From contig NZ_VIFM01000008.1 in NCBI RefSeq assembly GCF_006636215.1, positions 1 through 64,000 on the forward strand: 64,000 bases of DNA, given 5' to 3'. The notes beneath the pieces are model-generated. The model was not told the origin of the DNA, made no database searches, and worked only from the letters and a program-made list of their open reading frames with translations. The stretch's first letter is position 1, and the number at the start of each line of letters is the position of its first letter. Made by a program: the position numbers and the translations under genes. Source of the stretch: Myxococcus llanfairpwllgwyngyllgogerychwyrndrobwllllantysiliogogogochensis. Lineage in GTDB: Bacteria > Myxococcota > Myxococcia > Myxococcales > Myxococcaceae. This document shows positions 45,184 through 53,535 of this stretch, in pieces.

Positions 45184-46221
45184 GTGCCCGCCGACCTCGT
45201 CCCTGTTCCCAGCGTGCTGCTCGACCGCCTCACCGCGCTCGGCGTCGAGGTCGAGCGCGTGCTGCGACACGCGGGCCTGGTCCGCTCCCGCTTCCAGGAG
45301 CCCAAGGCGCGCCTGACGACCCAGGAGTTCATGGCGTTCTGGCACGCGGTGGAGGCCACGGGCGGAGGGAGGGAGGTCGGCCTGCGCGTGGGCTCCGACG
45401 CCAGACCCCATCACTTCGATGTCGCGACGATGGCGGCCCTCCACTCCCCCACCCTCGGCGAGGCCCTGGCGAAGCTCGCCCGCTACAAGGGTCTGGTCTG
45501 CCCGGAGGAGGTGAGCGTCGAGGTCGTGAAGAACGAGGCGCGGTTCAGGTTCCACTGGCTTCTGGCCGAAGGACCGCTGCCCCTGTTCCTGGTCGACGCG
45601 ACGTTCGCCTCCACGCTGGCGCTCGCGCGCCGAGGCACCGGCAAGCCCCTGGTGCCCAGGCGTGTCGAGCTGGCGCGACGTCGCTCCGACGCGGAGCTGC
45701 TCACCCGCCACTTCGGCTGCAAGGTCCGCTTCGATGCCCCCGTGGACCTGCTCGTGTTCGAGGCGAGCGCGCTCGACGAGCCCCTCCTGACGCACAACGC
45801 GGACCTGCTGGCGCTGCTCGTGCCCGGACTGGAGCGAGAGCTGGACCAGCGACAGCGACACACCCTGGCGGACGACGTGCGGCTGGCGTTGCGACGCCGC
45901 ATGTGTGGCGAGCGGCCCTCCGTCGACAAGGTCGCCGAGGAGCTGCACCTGAGCTCGCGCACGCTCCAGCGAAAGCTCGAGGCCGCGGGGACCACGTATC
46001 AACTCCTGCTCGATGAAGTGAGACACCAGGCCGCGCGCCAGTTGCTCGGGAGCACGGACCTGGACGCCAACGAAGTGGCCTTCCTGCTGGGCTTCGAGGA
46101 GCTGAACTCCTTCAGCCGTGCGTTCCAGGGCTGGGAGGGAACGACGCCGCTGCGCTGGCGCGGGGCCACGCGCGAAGAGGCTACCGGTTCGGGCCGTCGA
46201 GCACCCCACACAGCGTCCTGA
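45184..46221 (+). CDS. AraC-family transcription regulator
   Basis: A 345-residue regulator. The N-terminal part (~15-200) matches the arabinose-binding-like AraC_N domain of the OruR/ArgR-like group (ALGVEVERVLRHAGLVRSRF, GLRVGSDARPHHFDV). The C-terminal ~100 residues hold two helix-turn-helix motifs (VDKVAEELHLSSRTLQRKLEAAG, and the second near EVAFLLGFEELNSFSRAFQGWEGTTP). The start is GTG at 45184, two bases after the SDR stop, with GAGG upstream. It is co-transcribed with the SDR. The last 41 bases overlap the convergent MocR remnant, so the end of one gene lies inside the other. Confidence 0.93.
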   Translation: MPADLVPVPSVLLDRLTALGVEVERVLRHAGLVRSRFQEPKARLTTQEFMAFWHAVEATGGGREVGLRVGSDARPHHFDVATMAALHSPTLGEALAKLARYKGLVCPEEVSVEVVKNEARFRFHWLLAEGPLPLFLVDATFASTLALARRGTGKPLVPRRVELARRRSDAELLTRHFGCKVRFDAPVDLLVFEASALDEPLLTHNADLLALLVPGLERELDQRQRHTLADDVRLALRRRMCGERPSVDKVAEELHLSSRTLQRKLEAAGTTYQLLLDEVRHQAARQLLGSTDLDANEVAFLLGFEELNSFSRAFQGWEGTTPLRWRGATREEATGSGRRAPHTAS

Positions 46222-46672
46222 CAGCGGCGCGAAGCCCGGCGGGACTCGCGCCGGAGAAGCCCAGCACCAACCCCTGCTCGCGCTTTCGCCCCAGGTAGAG
46301 CGGAGACAGCCGGCGTGCCCCCAGTCGCCGTGCATCCGTCCTCGCAATCACAGCCTCATCCTGGAGCCCTTCGGCCAGGAAGGCCGTGACATGCATGCCC
46401 GCCTCCGCCGTGCCGATTCGCAGCACTCCAGGTGCCTCGCGTTTCAGTGAATCAAGGAGCGCGTCGCGACGCTCCGCATAGACGAGTCGCATCTGTCGAA
46501 GGTGCGCGGCGTAGTGCCCTGACTCCATGAACCGCGCCATCGCGGCCTGCGTGAGCGGAGGCGCGTGGCCATCCGTTGCGGCGCGCGCGGCGGTGAAGGC
46601 GTCCACCAGCACCTCAGGAACGACGAGGAAGGCCAGCCGCAGCGAGGGGAACATCACCTTGTTGAACCTGCC
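46181..46672 (-). pseudogene. MocR/PdxR-type regulator, C-terminal fragment only
   Basis: This is the last ~164 residues of a GntR/aminotransferase fusion regulator (full length ~480). The homology starts abruptly at GRFNKVMFPSLRLAFLVVP, which corresponds to the PLP-lysine segment, and continues through MARFMESGHYAAHLRQMR and GLVLGFSGA to the normal end. Even the ATG at 46732 adds only residues unrelated to MocR. The HTH domain and most of the aminotransferase fold are gone, so it cannot act as a regulator. The break lies within ~10 bases of the break in the opposite-strand rhodanese. Confidence 0.85.
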
Positions 46673-46910
46673 CGCGCGGACCCTCTCCGCCACCACGACG
46701 GCGCACCTGAGCAAGGACGACGTCATCGTCACCTACTGCTGGAGCCCTGGTTGCAACGGCTCCACCAAGGCCGCCGCGCGCCTGTCCGCGCTGGGCTTTC
46801 GCGTGAAGGAGCTCATCGGCGGAATCGAGTACTGGGTGAAGGAGGGCTACGCCACCGAGGGCACCGCGCCCCAGGGCCAACCCGTCTACGCCGAGCGCCT
46901 GCCGCGCTGA
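46662..46910 (+). pseudogene. Rhodanese domain, C-terminal fragment
   Basis: Only the second half of a rhodanese remains: NLPARTLSATTTAHL, then VIVTYCWSPGCNGS with the active-site Cys and loop, then LGFRVKELIGGIEYW. Upstream in-frame sequence (from ATG 46527) is antisense to the MocR fragment and unlike rhodanese. The catalytic Cys is present, but the first half of the fold is absent, so it should not fold or work. MocR regulators often sit divergently from the gene they control, so a deletion across a divergent promoter explains the arrangement. Confidence 0.8.
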
Positions 46911-46935
46911 GCACACCCCGTGTGAGCCAGGCGGC

Positions 46936-48138
46936 TCAGTACACGCCGATGAGCACGACCTTCACGCGGGGATTGCCCAGGTACTCCTCCAGCCGCCACC
47001 GGCTGCGCAGCTCATCCGAGCGCAGCCCCGGGCCCGACTCCGGCGGCGCGTCCGCGCTGGCCAGCGCATCGCGCAGATGCGACACCGCCCACGCGTCGAA
47101 CTTGGGGTCCCCCGAGCCTTCCAGCACCTTGAGGTCCAGCAGCTTGCCGTCTCGCGCCTGACGCACCTCCAGCACCGTGGCGAGCGCGAGCACCGGCGTG
47201 GTGACGTCCATCATGAACATGTTCGCCGCCCGCCCCGCCTCGACGGCCGCCTGGAGGCGGTTGCGCTGCTCCAACCGCCGGTCCCGCTTCTCCGCCACGT
47301 AGGGCGAGCCCGTCTTCCCAAAGCGCTCCGTGGCCTCCACCTGCTCGCGCTTGAGGCGTGAGCCCAGCACGTTCAGGTCCGGCGACGGCGGGTTCACCAG
47401 CTTCTTGGCGAACCGGTCCTGGAGCTTCGTGAAGTACGGATTCACGGCGCCGCTCTCCGCGCGTGCCGCCGCGCTCGCGTCCGCCGCCCAGCCATCCACC
47501 AACTCCTTCGCCTGCGCTTCCTCCCGCCGCGCGATGGCCCGAGGGTCCTCACCAGGCTGTCCGTCATTGCGCAGCGTCTTGCCCGATTGCGCGGGCTTGC
47601 CTGGAGGCTCGCTCCCCCAGAGCCCCTTCGGCACGAGCGAAATCGTCGGCGGCGCGGTCCGGGTGGGCGCATCCTCCGGAGAAGCCTCGGGCCCCTGCTC
47701 CGTCGACGCGACTCCGGGCGCTTCCGCGACGGCCGGGGACTCTTCTTCCTTCTTCTTGCCCTCGGGTGCCCGCGCGATGGCCTCGGGCGGTTTCTCGTCC
47801 GTCCGACGCGGAGGCGGAACCGGCTCGGGCTTGGGAGGCCGCGGGGTCGGCGCTGGCACGGGTGGGGCCACTACCGGCGCCTTGGGCTCCAGGTAGACAA
47901 TCTCCAGTTCGGTGGCCGACGGACGCGCTGGCGCGGCTGACCGCACTCGCGACAGCGCCAGGAAGAGCGCCGCGTGCACGAGCACGGAAAGCAGGACCGC
48001 AAGCCACCACGATGAACGCCGGGACACACCTCGGAGTGTGCCTCCTAGCTCCTCCGAGGAGAAGCGCCCTGACGTCCGAGCTCGATGATGTCCAGTCGCT
48101 CCCTCCCGCCGCCTCCCCGGCGACGGAGGTAGCGTCAT
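46936..48138 (-). CDS. TonB-type energy transducer
   Basis: A 400-residue TonB-family protein. A basic N-terminus is followed by one membrane segment (~43-63, WWLAVLLSVLVHAALFLAL), a Pro/Glu/Lys-rich periplasmic linker (PPVPAPTPRPPKPEPVPPP, ~85-120), helical linker sequence, and a C-terminal TonB-like domain (~305-400: VLEVRQARDGKLLDLKVLEGSGDPKFDAWAV). It should link inner-membrane proton force, via ExbB/ExbD, to outer-membrane transport or gliding-type complexes; no exbBD genes are near. Start ATG 48138 is preferred to the TTG one codon before. It starts a divergent pair with the Dps-like gene. Confidence 0.87.
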   Translation of the reverse strand: MTLPPSPGRRREGATGHHRARTSGRFSSEELGGTLRGVSRRSSWWLAVLLSVLVHAALFLALSRVRSAAPARPSATELEIVYLEPKAPVVAPPVPAPTPRPPKPEPVPPPRRTDEKPPEAIARAPEGKKKEEESPAVAEAPGVASTEQGPEASPEDAPTRTAPPTISLVPKGLWGSEPPGKPAQSGKTLRNDGQPGEDPRAIARREEAQAKELVDGWAADASAAARAESGAVNPYFTKLQDRFAKKLVNPPSPDLNVLGSRLKREQVEATERFGKTGSPYVAEKRDRRLEQRNRLQAAVEAGRAANMFMMDVTTPVLALATVLEVRQARDGKLLDLKVLEGSGDPKFDAWAVSHLRDALASADAPPESGPGLRSDELRSRWRLEEYLGNPRVKVVLIGVY

Positions 48139-48270
48139 CAATGACCTCTAGAGCGGTTTCTCATGGAACGCCCGGCTGTCCGCTCGCCCCCCAGCCAGGA
48201 CGCCTCGGCATGGCGCGCGGGGAAGGCCATCCCCACTCTTCCGAAAGCCTTCTTGGAGGGAGCGCCAACC

Positions 48271-48825
48271 ATGAACTTTCCCAGCCATGTGAATGTCCCC
48301 AGTGAGACGCGCGAGGAAATCATCGACCTGCTGAACAACCTGCTGGCCGACTCCATCGACCTGCACTGGCAAATCAAGCAAGCGCACTGGAACATCCGGG
48401 GCACCCACTTCTACAGCCGTCACCTGCTCTTCGACGACCTGGCCAAGCACGCGCGCAAGCAGGCCGACGAGTTCGCCGAGCGCGCCGGCACCCTGGGCGG
48501 CTACGCCGAGGGCACCATCCGGCTGGCCGCCAAGAACAGCGAGCTGCCCGAGTACGACCTCAAGGCCGTGGAGAGCGAGGACCACCTGAAGTGCCTGGTG
48601 GACCGCTTCGCGCGCTACGGCGCCTCCATCCGCGGCGGCATCGAGCGCTGCGATGAGCTGGAGGAGCCCATCACCGTGGACCTGCTCACCCAGGTCCTGG
48701 GCGACGTGGAGCTGGACATGTGGTTCCTGGAGAGCCACCTCAACGGCGCCCCGCGCCCCAGTCCGCGCACCAAGGGCGGACGCGACGACGCCCGCTCCAG
48801 CGAGCCCACCCGGCCTCCGCACGCC
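48271..48825 (+). CDS. dps: Dps-like ferritin (starvation-type DNA-binding protein)
   Basis: A 185-residue ferritin-like protein. The four-helix core is typical of Dps: DSIDLHWQIKQAHWNIRG carries the inter-subunit ferroxidase His residues, HSRHLLFDD and QADEFAERAGTLGGYAEGTI give the Asp and Glu metal ligands. A basic, Pro/Arg-rich tail (~160-185) could bind DNA. GGAGGGAG lies at the right distance from ATG 48271, so the long upstream frame is rejected. Dps protects DNA against iron and peroxide in starvation. A hairpin terminator follows at 48861. The stop codon (TGA) is the next triplet after the last Ala codon. Confidence 0.92.
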
Positions 48826-48860
48826 TGAGCCACGGCGGCACCCAGACCTCCCTTCCCCAT

Positions 48861-48891
48861 GGGCCCGGCGCTTCCACGAGCGTCCGGGCCC
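48861..48891 (+). terminator. Hairpin after the Dps-like gene
   Basis: GGGCCCGG pairs with CCGGGCCC, and the loop contains a further CGCT/AGCG stem, so the whole is a near-continuous 12-bp hairpin. It follows the stop by about 33 bases. No T tract is present. Confidence 0.5.
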
Positions 48892-48935
48892 GTGTCGGCA
48901 TATAGAAGGCGTCCTCGAAATCCAGAGGACGCCCC

Positions 48936-49796
48936 ATGAGCGCTGAGACACGGTTGGACGGGAAGGTGTGCCTCATCACCGGGGCCACCGGTGGCATTGG
49001 CCTGGAGACGGCCAAGGCCCTGGGACGACTTGGCGCCACGCTGGTGCTGGTGGGCCGGGACCCCGCCCGCACCCAGGCCGCCGTCGACGCGGTGAACCAG
49101 TCCGTCGCGGGCGCGCGCATCGACACGATTCTCGCGGACTTGAGTTCGCTCCAGGCCGTGCGTGCGCTGGCCGACACCTTCCGCTCGCGCTACTCGCGCC
49201 TGGACGTGCTGCTCAACAACGCGGGCCTCATCATCGACCGCCGCGAGGTGACGGTGGATGGGCTGGAGGCCACGCTCGCCACCAACCACCTGGCGCCCTT
49301 CCTGCTGACGCATCTGCTGATGGACACGCTCAAGGCCAGCGGCCCCGCGCGTGTCATCAACGTGTCGTCGGACGCGCACCGGGTCGGCAAGCTCGACTTC
49401 ACCGACCTCCAGAGCGAGCGCCGCTACGACGGCTTCCGCGTGTACGCCACGTCCAAGCTGGCCAACATCCTGTTCACCCACGCGCTGGCGAAGCGGCTGG
49501 AAGGCACGCCCGTGACGACGAACGCGGTGCACCCTGGCGTGGTGCGCTCGGGCTTCGGTCACAATACGAAGGGATTCTTCCGCTGGATTGTGAAGCTCGG
49601 CGCGCCGTTCATGCTGTCCGCCGAAGGCGGCGCGCGGACGTCCATCTACCTGGCTGCCTCGCCGGAGGTGGACGGAGTCTCCGGGAAGTACTTCATCCGT
49701 TGCCGGAAGAGGAAGCCGTCCGCCGCCGCGCGGGACGACGCCCTCGCCGAGCAGCTCTGGCGTGAAAGCGCGCGGCTCACGGGAGTCTCACCATGA
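48936..49796 (+). CDS. Short-chain dehydrogenase, retinol-dehydrogenase-like
   Basis: A 286-residue SDR of the retinol-dehydrogenase/WW-oxidoreductase-like group. Cofactor motif TGATGGIG (~16-23), NNAGL (~90), catalytic Ser in INVSSDAH (~140) and YATSK with catalytic Tyr and Lys (~167-171) are all present. LVGRDP after the first strand has Arg for NADP. HPGVVRSGFG follows, as in the group. Substrate is probably a lipophilic alcohol or ketone. The stop overlaps the start of the GST gene (ATGA), so the two are one operon; a detoxification role fits both. Confidence 0.93.
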   Translation: MSAETRLDGKVCLITGATGGIGLETAKALGRLGATLVLVGRDPARTQAAVDAVNQSVAGARIDTILADLSSLQAVRALADTFRSRYSRLDVLLNNAGLIIDRREVTVDGLEATLATNHLAPFLLTHLLMDTLKASGPARVINVSSDAHRVGKLDFTDLQSERRYDGFRVYATSKLANILFTHALAKRLEGTPVTTNAVHPGVVRSGFGHNTKGFFRWIVKLGAPFMLSAEGGARTSIYLAASPEVDGVSGKYFIRCRKRKPSAAARDDALAEQLWRESARLTGVSP

Positions 49797-50410
49797 TTGA
49801 CCTGTATACGTTCGCCACGCCCAACGGGCGCAAGGTGTCCATCGCCCTGGAAGAGCTGGAGCTGACGTACACCGCGAAGTCGGTGAACATCGGCAAGGGC
49901 GAGCAGTTCACGCCCGAGTTCCTGGCCATCAATCCCAACAACAAGATTCCGGCCATCGTCGACTCGGACGGGCCGGACGGCCGCCCCATCACCGTCTTCG
50001 AGTCGGGCGCCATCCTGCTGTACCTCGCGGAGAAGACGGGCAAGCTCATGCCGTCCAGCCTGCGCGGCAAGACGGAAGTGACGCAGTGGCTGATGTTCCA
50101 GATGGGCGGCGTGGGCCCCATGTTCGGCCAGCTCAACCACTTTGGCCGCTTCGCCTCCACCAAGATTCCCTACGCCATCGACCGCTACACCGAGGAGTCG
50201 AAGCGACTGCTCAAGGTGCTCGACGGGCAGCTGGGCAAGGGAGACTTCGTGGCGGGCCGCTACTCCATCGCGGACATCGCCCTGTACCCGTGGGTCGCGG
50301 GCATGCGCACGTACGTCCCGGAGCTCTTCGCGGGCCTGGGCCAGGTGCCGCAGTGGCTGGCACGTGTGGGTGAACGTCCCGCCGTGCAGCGCGGCATGAA
50401 GGTCCCCTGA
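49793..50410 (+). CDS. Glutathione S-transferase (Nu/YfcG-type)
   Basis: A 205-residue GST. The N-terminal sequence MIDLYTFATPNGRKVSIALEELEL, NNKIPAIVD with cis-Pro and ESGAILLYLAEK match the Nu-class enzymes YfcG/YghU, which use Thr and Asn rather than Ser for glutathione and have disulfide reductase activity. GVGPMFGQLNHF in the C-terminal domain is also characteristic. It is co-translated with the upstream SDR. SelO follows after 20 bases, and this gene may extend the operon. Confidence 0.94.
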   Translation: MIDLYTFATPNGRKVSIALEELELTYTAKSVNIGKGEQFTPEFLAINPNNKIPAIVDSDGPDGRPITVFESGAILLYLAEKTGKLMPSSLRGKTEVTQWLMFQMGGVGPMFGQLNHFGRFASTKIPYAIDRYTEESKRLLKVLDGQLGKGDFVAGRYSIADIALYPWVAGMRTYVPELFAGLGQVPQWLARVGERPAVQRGMKVP

Positions 50411-50430
50411 GCGTTACCGTTTCCCCCTCC

Positions 50431-51873
50431 ATGCCCGCGCTCGAACAACTTCGCTTCGACAACACGTACGCCCGCCTGCCTCCCGGCTTCGGCGCGAGGG
50501 TGGCCCCCCGCGCCTTCCCGAATGCCCGGCTGGTGAGCCTCAACCCCGCCGCGCTGCGCCTGCTGGAGCTGGCGCCGGAGGAGGCCCGACGGCCGGAGTT
50601 CGTCGAGGCGCTCGGCGGTGGGCGTCCGCTGCCGGGCATGGAGCCCTTCGCCATGGTGTACGCCGGGCACCAGTTCGGCGTGTACGTGCCCCGACTGGGT
50701 GACGGCCGCGCCCTGCTCCTGGGCCAGGTGCGCAATGGCGCGGGCCAGTCGTGGGATTTGCATCTCAAGGGTGGTGGGCCCACGCCCTTCTCTCGCGGTG
50801 GGGACGGCCGCGCGGTGCTGCGCTCCTCCATTCGGGAGTACCTGTGCGGCGAGGCCATGCACGGGCTGGGCATCCCCACCACGCGCGCGCTGTGTCTGAT
50901 TGGCGGCGACGAGCGGGTGTACCGCGAGGAAGTGGAGACAGGCGCCATGCTGGTGCGGATGGCACCGTCGCACGTGCGCTTCGGCACCTTCGAGTTCTTC
51001 CACCACTCCGAGCAGCACGAGCACGTGGCGCTGCTGGCCGACCACGTCATCGACGGCCACTTCCCCCACCTGTCCGGCGCGCCGGGGCGTCATGCTCGCT
51101 TCTACGCGGAAGTCATCGAGCGCACCGCGCGGCTGGTGGCGCAATGGCAGGCGGTGGGCTTCGCGCACGGGGTGATGAACACGGACAACATGTCCATCCT
51201 CGGGCTCACGCTGGACTACGGCCCCTTCGGCTTCCTGGACGAGTTCGAGCCGGGCTTCATCTGCAACCACTCCGACCACCGGGGCCGCTACGCGTTCAAC
51301 CAGCAGCCGCGCATCGCGATGTGGAACCTGGCCTGTCTGGGTGAAGCACTCCTCACGCTGATGTCCGAGGACGAGGCCCGAGCCGCCCTCAACACCTTCG
51401 AGCCCACCTTCAGCGCGCACTTCCTGACGCTGATGCGCCAGAAGCTGGGCCTGCGCGAGGTGCGCGAGGAGGACCGCGCCCTGGTGGGTGACCTGTTCGC
51501 GCGCATGGCCGAGGCCCGCGTGGACTACACCCGCTTCTTCCGCGCGCTGGGACAGCCGGACACGGTGGGGGCGATGTTCGCGGACCGGACGGGCTTCGAC
51601 GCCTGGGCGGAGCGCTACCGGGCGCGGCTTGCGTCCGAGGGAAGCGTGGACGCGGAGCGCCGGACGTTGATGGAGCGCGTCAATCCCCGGTACGTGCTGC
51701 GCAACTGGATGGCGCAGTCCGCCATCACCCGGGCCCAGGAGGGCGACTTCTCGGAGGTGGACCGACTGCTCACCGCCCTGGAAGACCCCTTCACGCAGCG
51801 CCCCGAGTACGAGGAGTACACCACGGAGCCTCCTGCCTGGGGCCGGCACCTGGTGGTGAGCTGCAGCTCCTGA
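50431..51873 (+). CDS. selO: Protein adenylyltransferase SelO
   Basis: A 480-residue SelO (YdiU) pseudokinase that AMPylates proteins. The family signature is present over the whole length: FDNTYARLPPGFG at the start, the nucleotide region with LHLKGGGPTPFSRGGDGRAVLRSS and the SIREYLCGEAMHGLGIPTTRAL block, and the metal-binding GVMNTDNMSILGLTLDYGPFGFLD. The C-terminus ends in the conserved SCSS, near the redox Cys. SelO works in redox defence and switches targets by adenylylation. It follows the SDR and GST, which also fit redox/detoxification, so a small operon of three is likely. Confidence 0.97.
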   Translation: MPALEQLRFDNTYARLPPGFGARVAPRAFPNARLVSLNPAALRLLELAPEEARRPEFVEALGGGRPLPGMEPFAMVYAGHQFGVYVPRLGDGRALLLGQVRNGAGQSWDLHLKGGGPTPFSRGGDGRAVLRSSIREYLCGEAMHGLGIPTTRALCLIGGDERVYREEVETGAMLVRMAPSHVRFGTFEFFHHSEQHEHVALLADHVIDGHFPHLSGAPGRHARFYAEVIERTARLVAQWQAVGFAHGVMNTDNMSILGLTLDYGPFGFLDEFEPGFICNHSDHRGRYAFNQQPRIAMWNLACLGEALLTLMSEDEARAALNTFEPTFSAHFLTLMRQKLGLREVREEDRALVGDLFARMAEARVDYTRFFRALGQPDTVGAMFADRTGFDAWAERYRARLASEGSVDAERRTLMERVNPRYVLRNWMAQSAITRAQEGDFSEVDRLLTALEDPFTQRPEYEEYTTEPPAWGRHLVVSCSS

Positions 51874-51928
51874 AGCACGAAGGACCCGGCTGGCGCGCGC
51901 CAAAGTGTCTGGATTAGAACCGCGCGCC

Positions 51929-52480
51929 ATGCCTGCTGACGTCGTCATTCCCAAGAACGAGCTCAGTGAGTTCGACCTGCCCCGTATCTGCGTCATCACC
52001 GGACAGACGGAGGGCGTCTCCTTCAAGCCCGTGAAGTTCGCGTGGTACCCGCGCTGGCTGCTCATCTTCCTGCCGTTCGCGGCCCTCATCGTGCTGCTCA
52101 TCGCCATGGTCCTCACCAAGCGGGCCAAGGGCACCCTGCCCTTCAGCGAGGAGGGGTGGGCCCGGTGGCAGCGCAGCAAGCTGCTCTTCGGACTCTCCTT
52201 CCTGGCCACCATCGCCATCCTGGTGGGCGGCATCGCGGTGTTCGCGGGCAAGGGCGATGGGACCCCCATCGTGGTGGCGGTGCTGGTGGCCGTCCTCGTG
52301 CCCATCGTGGCCTATTTCACGGCGGTGAAGGGACGGGTGCCGTTGGTGCGGAAGATCGACGAGCGGACCATCACCCTCCGCCTTCCCAGCGACTCGGCGG
52401 CGACCACCATCGCGGCGCACCTGAACTCCGGGCGGCGGCCGCGAAGCGCGCAGCACCCGCTGGAGCTGCGCTCGGCATGA
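51929..52480 (+). CDS. Hypothetical membrane protein, first of a pair
   Basis: A 183-residue protein with three likely membrane segments (~42-60, 88-108 and 112-132: LLIFLPFAALIVLLIAMVL, SFLATIAILVGGIAVFAG, IVVAVLVAVLVPIVAYFTA). Its N-terminus has CVITGQTEGVSFKPVKF, a small Cys-containing motif near the first membrane segment, and the C-terminus is polar. I do not recognise a function. The ATG at 51929 is preferred to the GTG at 51905. Its stop overlaps the start of the B-box/DUF4190-like gene (ATGA), so the two are co-translated and may form a membrane complex. Confidence 0.82.
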   Translation: MPADVVIPKNELSEFDLPRICVITGQTEGVSFKPVKFAWYPRWLLIFLPFAALIVLLIAMVLTKRAKGTLPFSEEGWARWQRSKLLFGLSFLATIAILVGGIAVFAGKGDGTPIVVAVLVAVLVPIVAYFTAVKGRVPLVRKIDERTITLRLPSDSAATTIAAHLNSGRRPRSAQHPLELRSA

Positions 52481-52890
52481 GCACGGAGACGCCGACAGAG
52501 AGTGCCTCCTGCGCGGCACACCCCGACGTCATCGCGAGCTGGGCGTGTGGCCGCTGCGGCACGTTCATGTGCCCGGCGTGCGAGCGACGGATGCGCCCGG
52601 AGGCGCGCCCCATGTGCCCCGCGTGCTGGGATTTGCGCACGCGCACCGTCAACGCGCCCGAGCGCCATGGCCCGGCGCTCCCCATCATCGGGCTCATCCT
52701 CGGCGTGCTCTCGCTGCTGCCGGCGGCCGTCCTGATTCAGATAGTCGCCGTGGTGGTGAACATCATCGCCTTCGGCCGCACGCGGGAGCCACCCAATCAA
52801 TCACTGCGATGGATGGCCATCGCCGGCCTCGCCCTGACGGGTGTGGGCGTCGTCTGGGGCGGCATCGTCGCGATGATGTTCGTGGGCTGA
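52477..52890 (+). CDS. B-box zinc-finger and DUF4190-like membrane protein
   Basis: A 137-residue protein. The N-terminal ~50 residues form a B-box-type zinc ribbon (CAAHPDVIASWACGRCGTFMCPACERRM, then CPACWDL) of the kind found in prokaryotic membrane proteins. After it come two membrane segments (LPIIGLILGVLSLLPAAVLIQIVAVVVNIIAF and WMAIAGLALTGVGVVWGGIVAMMF), a DUF4190-like pair. It overlaps the upstream membrane gene by four bases. The zinc ribbon would face the cytoplasm; role unknown. A hairpin follows the stop. Confidence 0.87.
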   Translation: MSTETPTESASCAAHPDVIASWACGRCGTFMCPACERRMRPEARPMCPACWDLRTRTVNAPERHGPALPIIGLILGVLSLLPAAVLIQIVAVVVNIIAFGRTREPPNQSLRWMAIAGLALTGVGVVWGGIVAMMFVG

Positions 52891-52898
52891 TGGCCGTC

Positions 52899-52933
52899 TG
52901 GCTCGCCTGCCCGCCTGGAAGGTTGGCGAGCCA
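52899..52933 (+). terminator. Hairpin after the membrane-protein pair
   Basis: A 9-bp perfect stem (TGGCTCGCC/GGCGAGCCA) starts nine bases after the stop at 52890. It lacks a T tract. Confidence 0.5.
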
Positions 52934-52991
52934 AAAGTCACCCTGAAGGGCGCTTGCCGCACGGGGGAGGCAGGCTGACCTTCCACCTTCC

Positions 52992-53531
52992 ATGACGACG
53001 GACCTCACCCGCCTGCCCTCGCGTGGGTCCCAGGGCGCATTCCACGTCGTCGTCGAGTCCCCACGGGGTTCGACGGTGAAGCTGAAGTACGACGCCGCGC
53101 TCTCGGCCTTCACGCTCTCCCGTCCCCTCACCCGGGGTCTGCGCTACCCGTTCGACTGGGGCTTCATCCCCTCGACACGCGGGCCAGATGGGGACCCGCT
53201 CGACGCCATGGTGTTGTGGGACGACACCACGTGGCCCGGCGTCGTGCTGCCCTGCCGCGCGCTGGGGGTCCTCCAGGTGGACCAGAAGCGCAAGGGTGGC
53301 AAGCCGGGCGAGCGCGAGCGCAATGACCGCATCATCGCCCTGCCCACGGCGTCGCCTCGCACCGAGCACCTGCGCACATATCAGGACGTGTCCCGACGCG
53401 AGCGCGAGGAGCTGGCGCACTTCTTCCTCACCGCCGTGCACTTCGAGGACAAGGAAGCGCGCATCCTCGGCTGGGAAGGCCCCGAGGCCGCCGAGCGGAT
53501 GTTGAACACCCAGGCCGGGACGGGAGGTTAG
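52992..53531 (+). CDS. ppa: Family I inorganic pyrophosphatase
   Basis: A 179-residue enzyme that hydrolyses pyrophosphate to phosphate, which pulls biosynthetic reactions forward. The family I motifs are visible: YPFDWGFIPSTRGPDGDPLDAMVLW holds the metal-binding Asp residues, and RNDRIIALPT follows the usual DxKI(I/V)AVP site, with the preceding basic Lys/Arg cluster. The central IALP differs slightly from the usual sequence. Length is normal for bacterial forms. The CHAD-domain gene begins four bases after its stop and is probably co-translated, an attractive link as CHAD proteins bind polyphosphate. Confidence 0.92.
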   Translation: MTTDLTRLPSRGSQGAFHVVVESPRGSTVKLKYDAALSAFTLSRPLTRGLRYPFDWGFIPSTRGPDGDPLDAMVLWDDTTWPGVVLPCRALGVLQVDQKRKGGKPGERERNDRIIALPTASPRTEHLRTYQDVSRREREELAHFFLTAVHFEDKEARILGWEGPEAAERMLNTQAGTGG

Positions 53532-53535
53532 TCAG

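Noticed and set aside
46527-46910. Complete 127-residue rhodanese protein starting at ATG 46527
   Set aside because: The first ~45 codons are antisense to the MocR fragment and unrelated to rhodanese. Only the C-terminal half is homologous.
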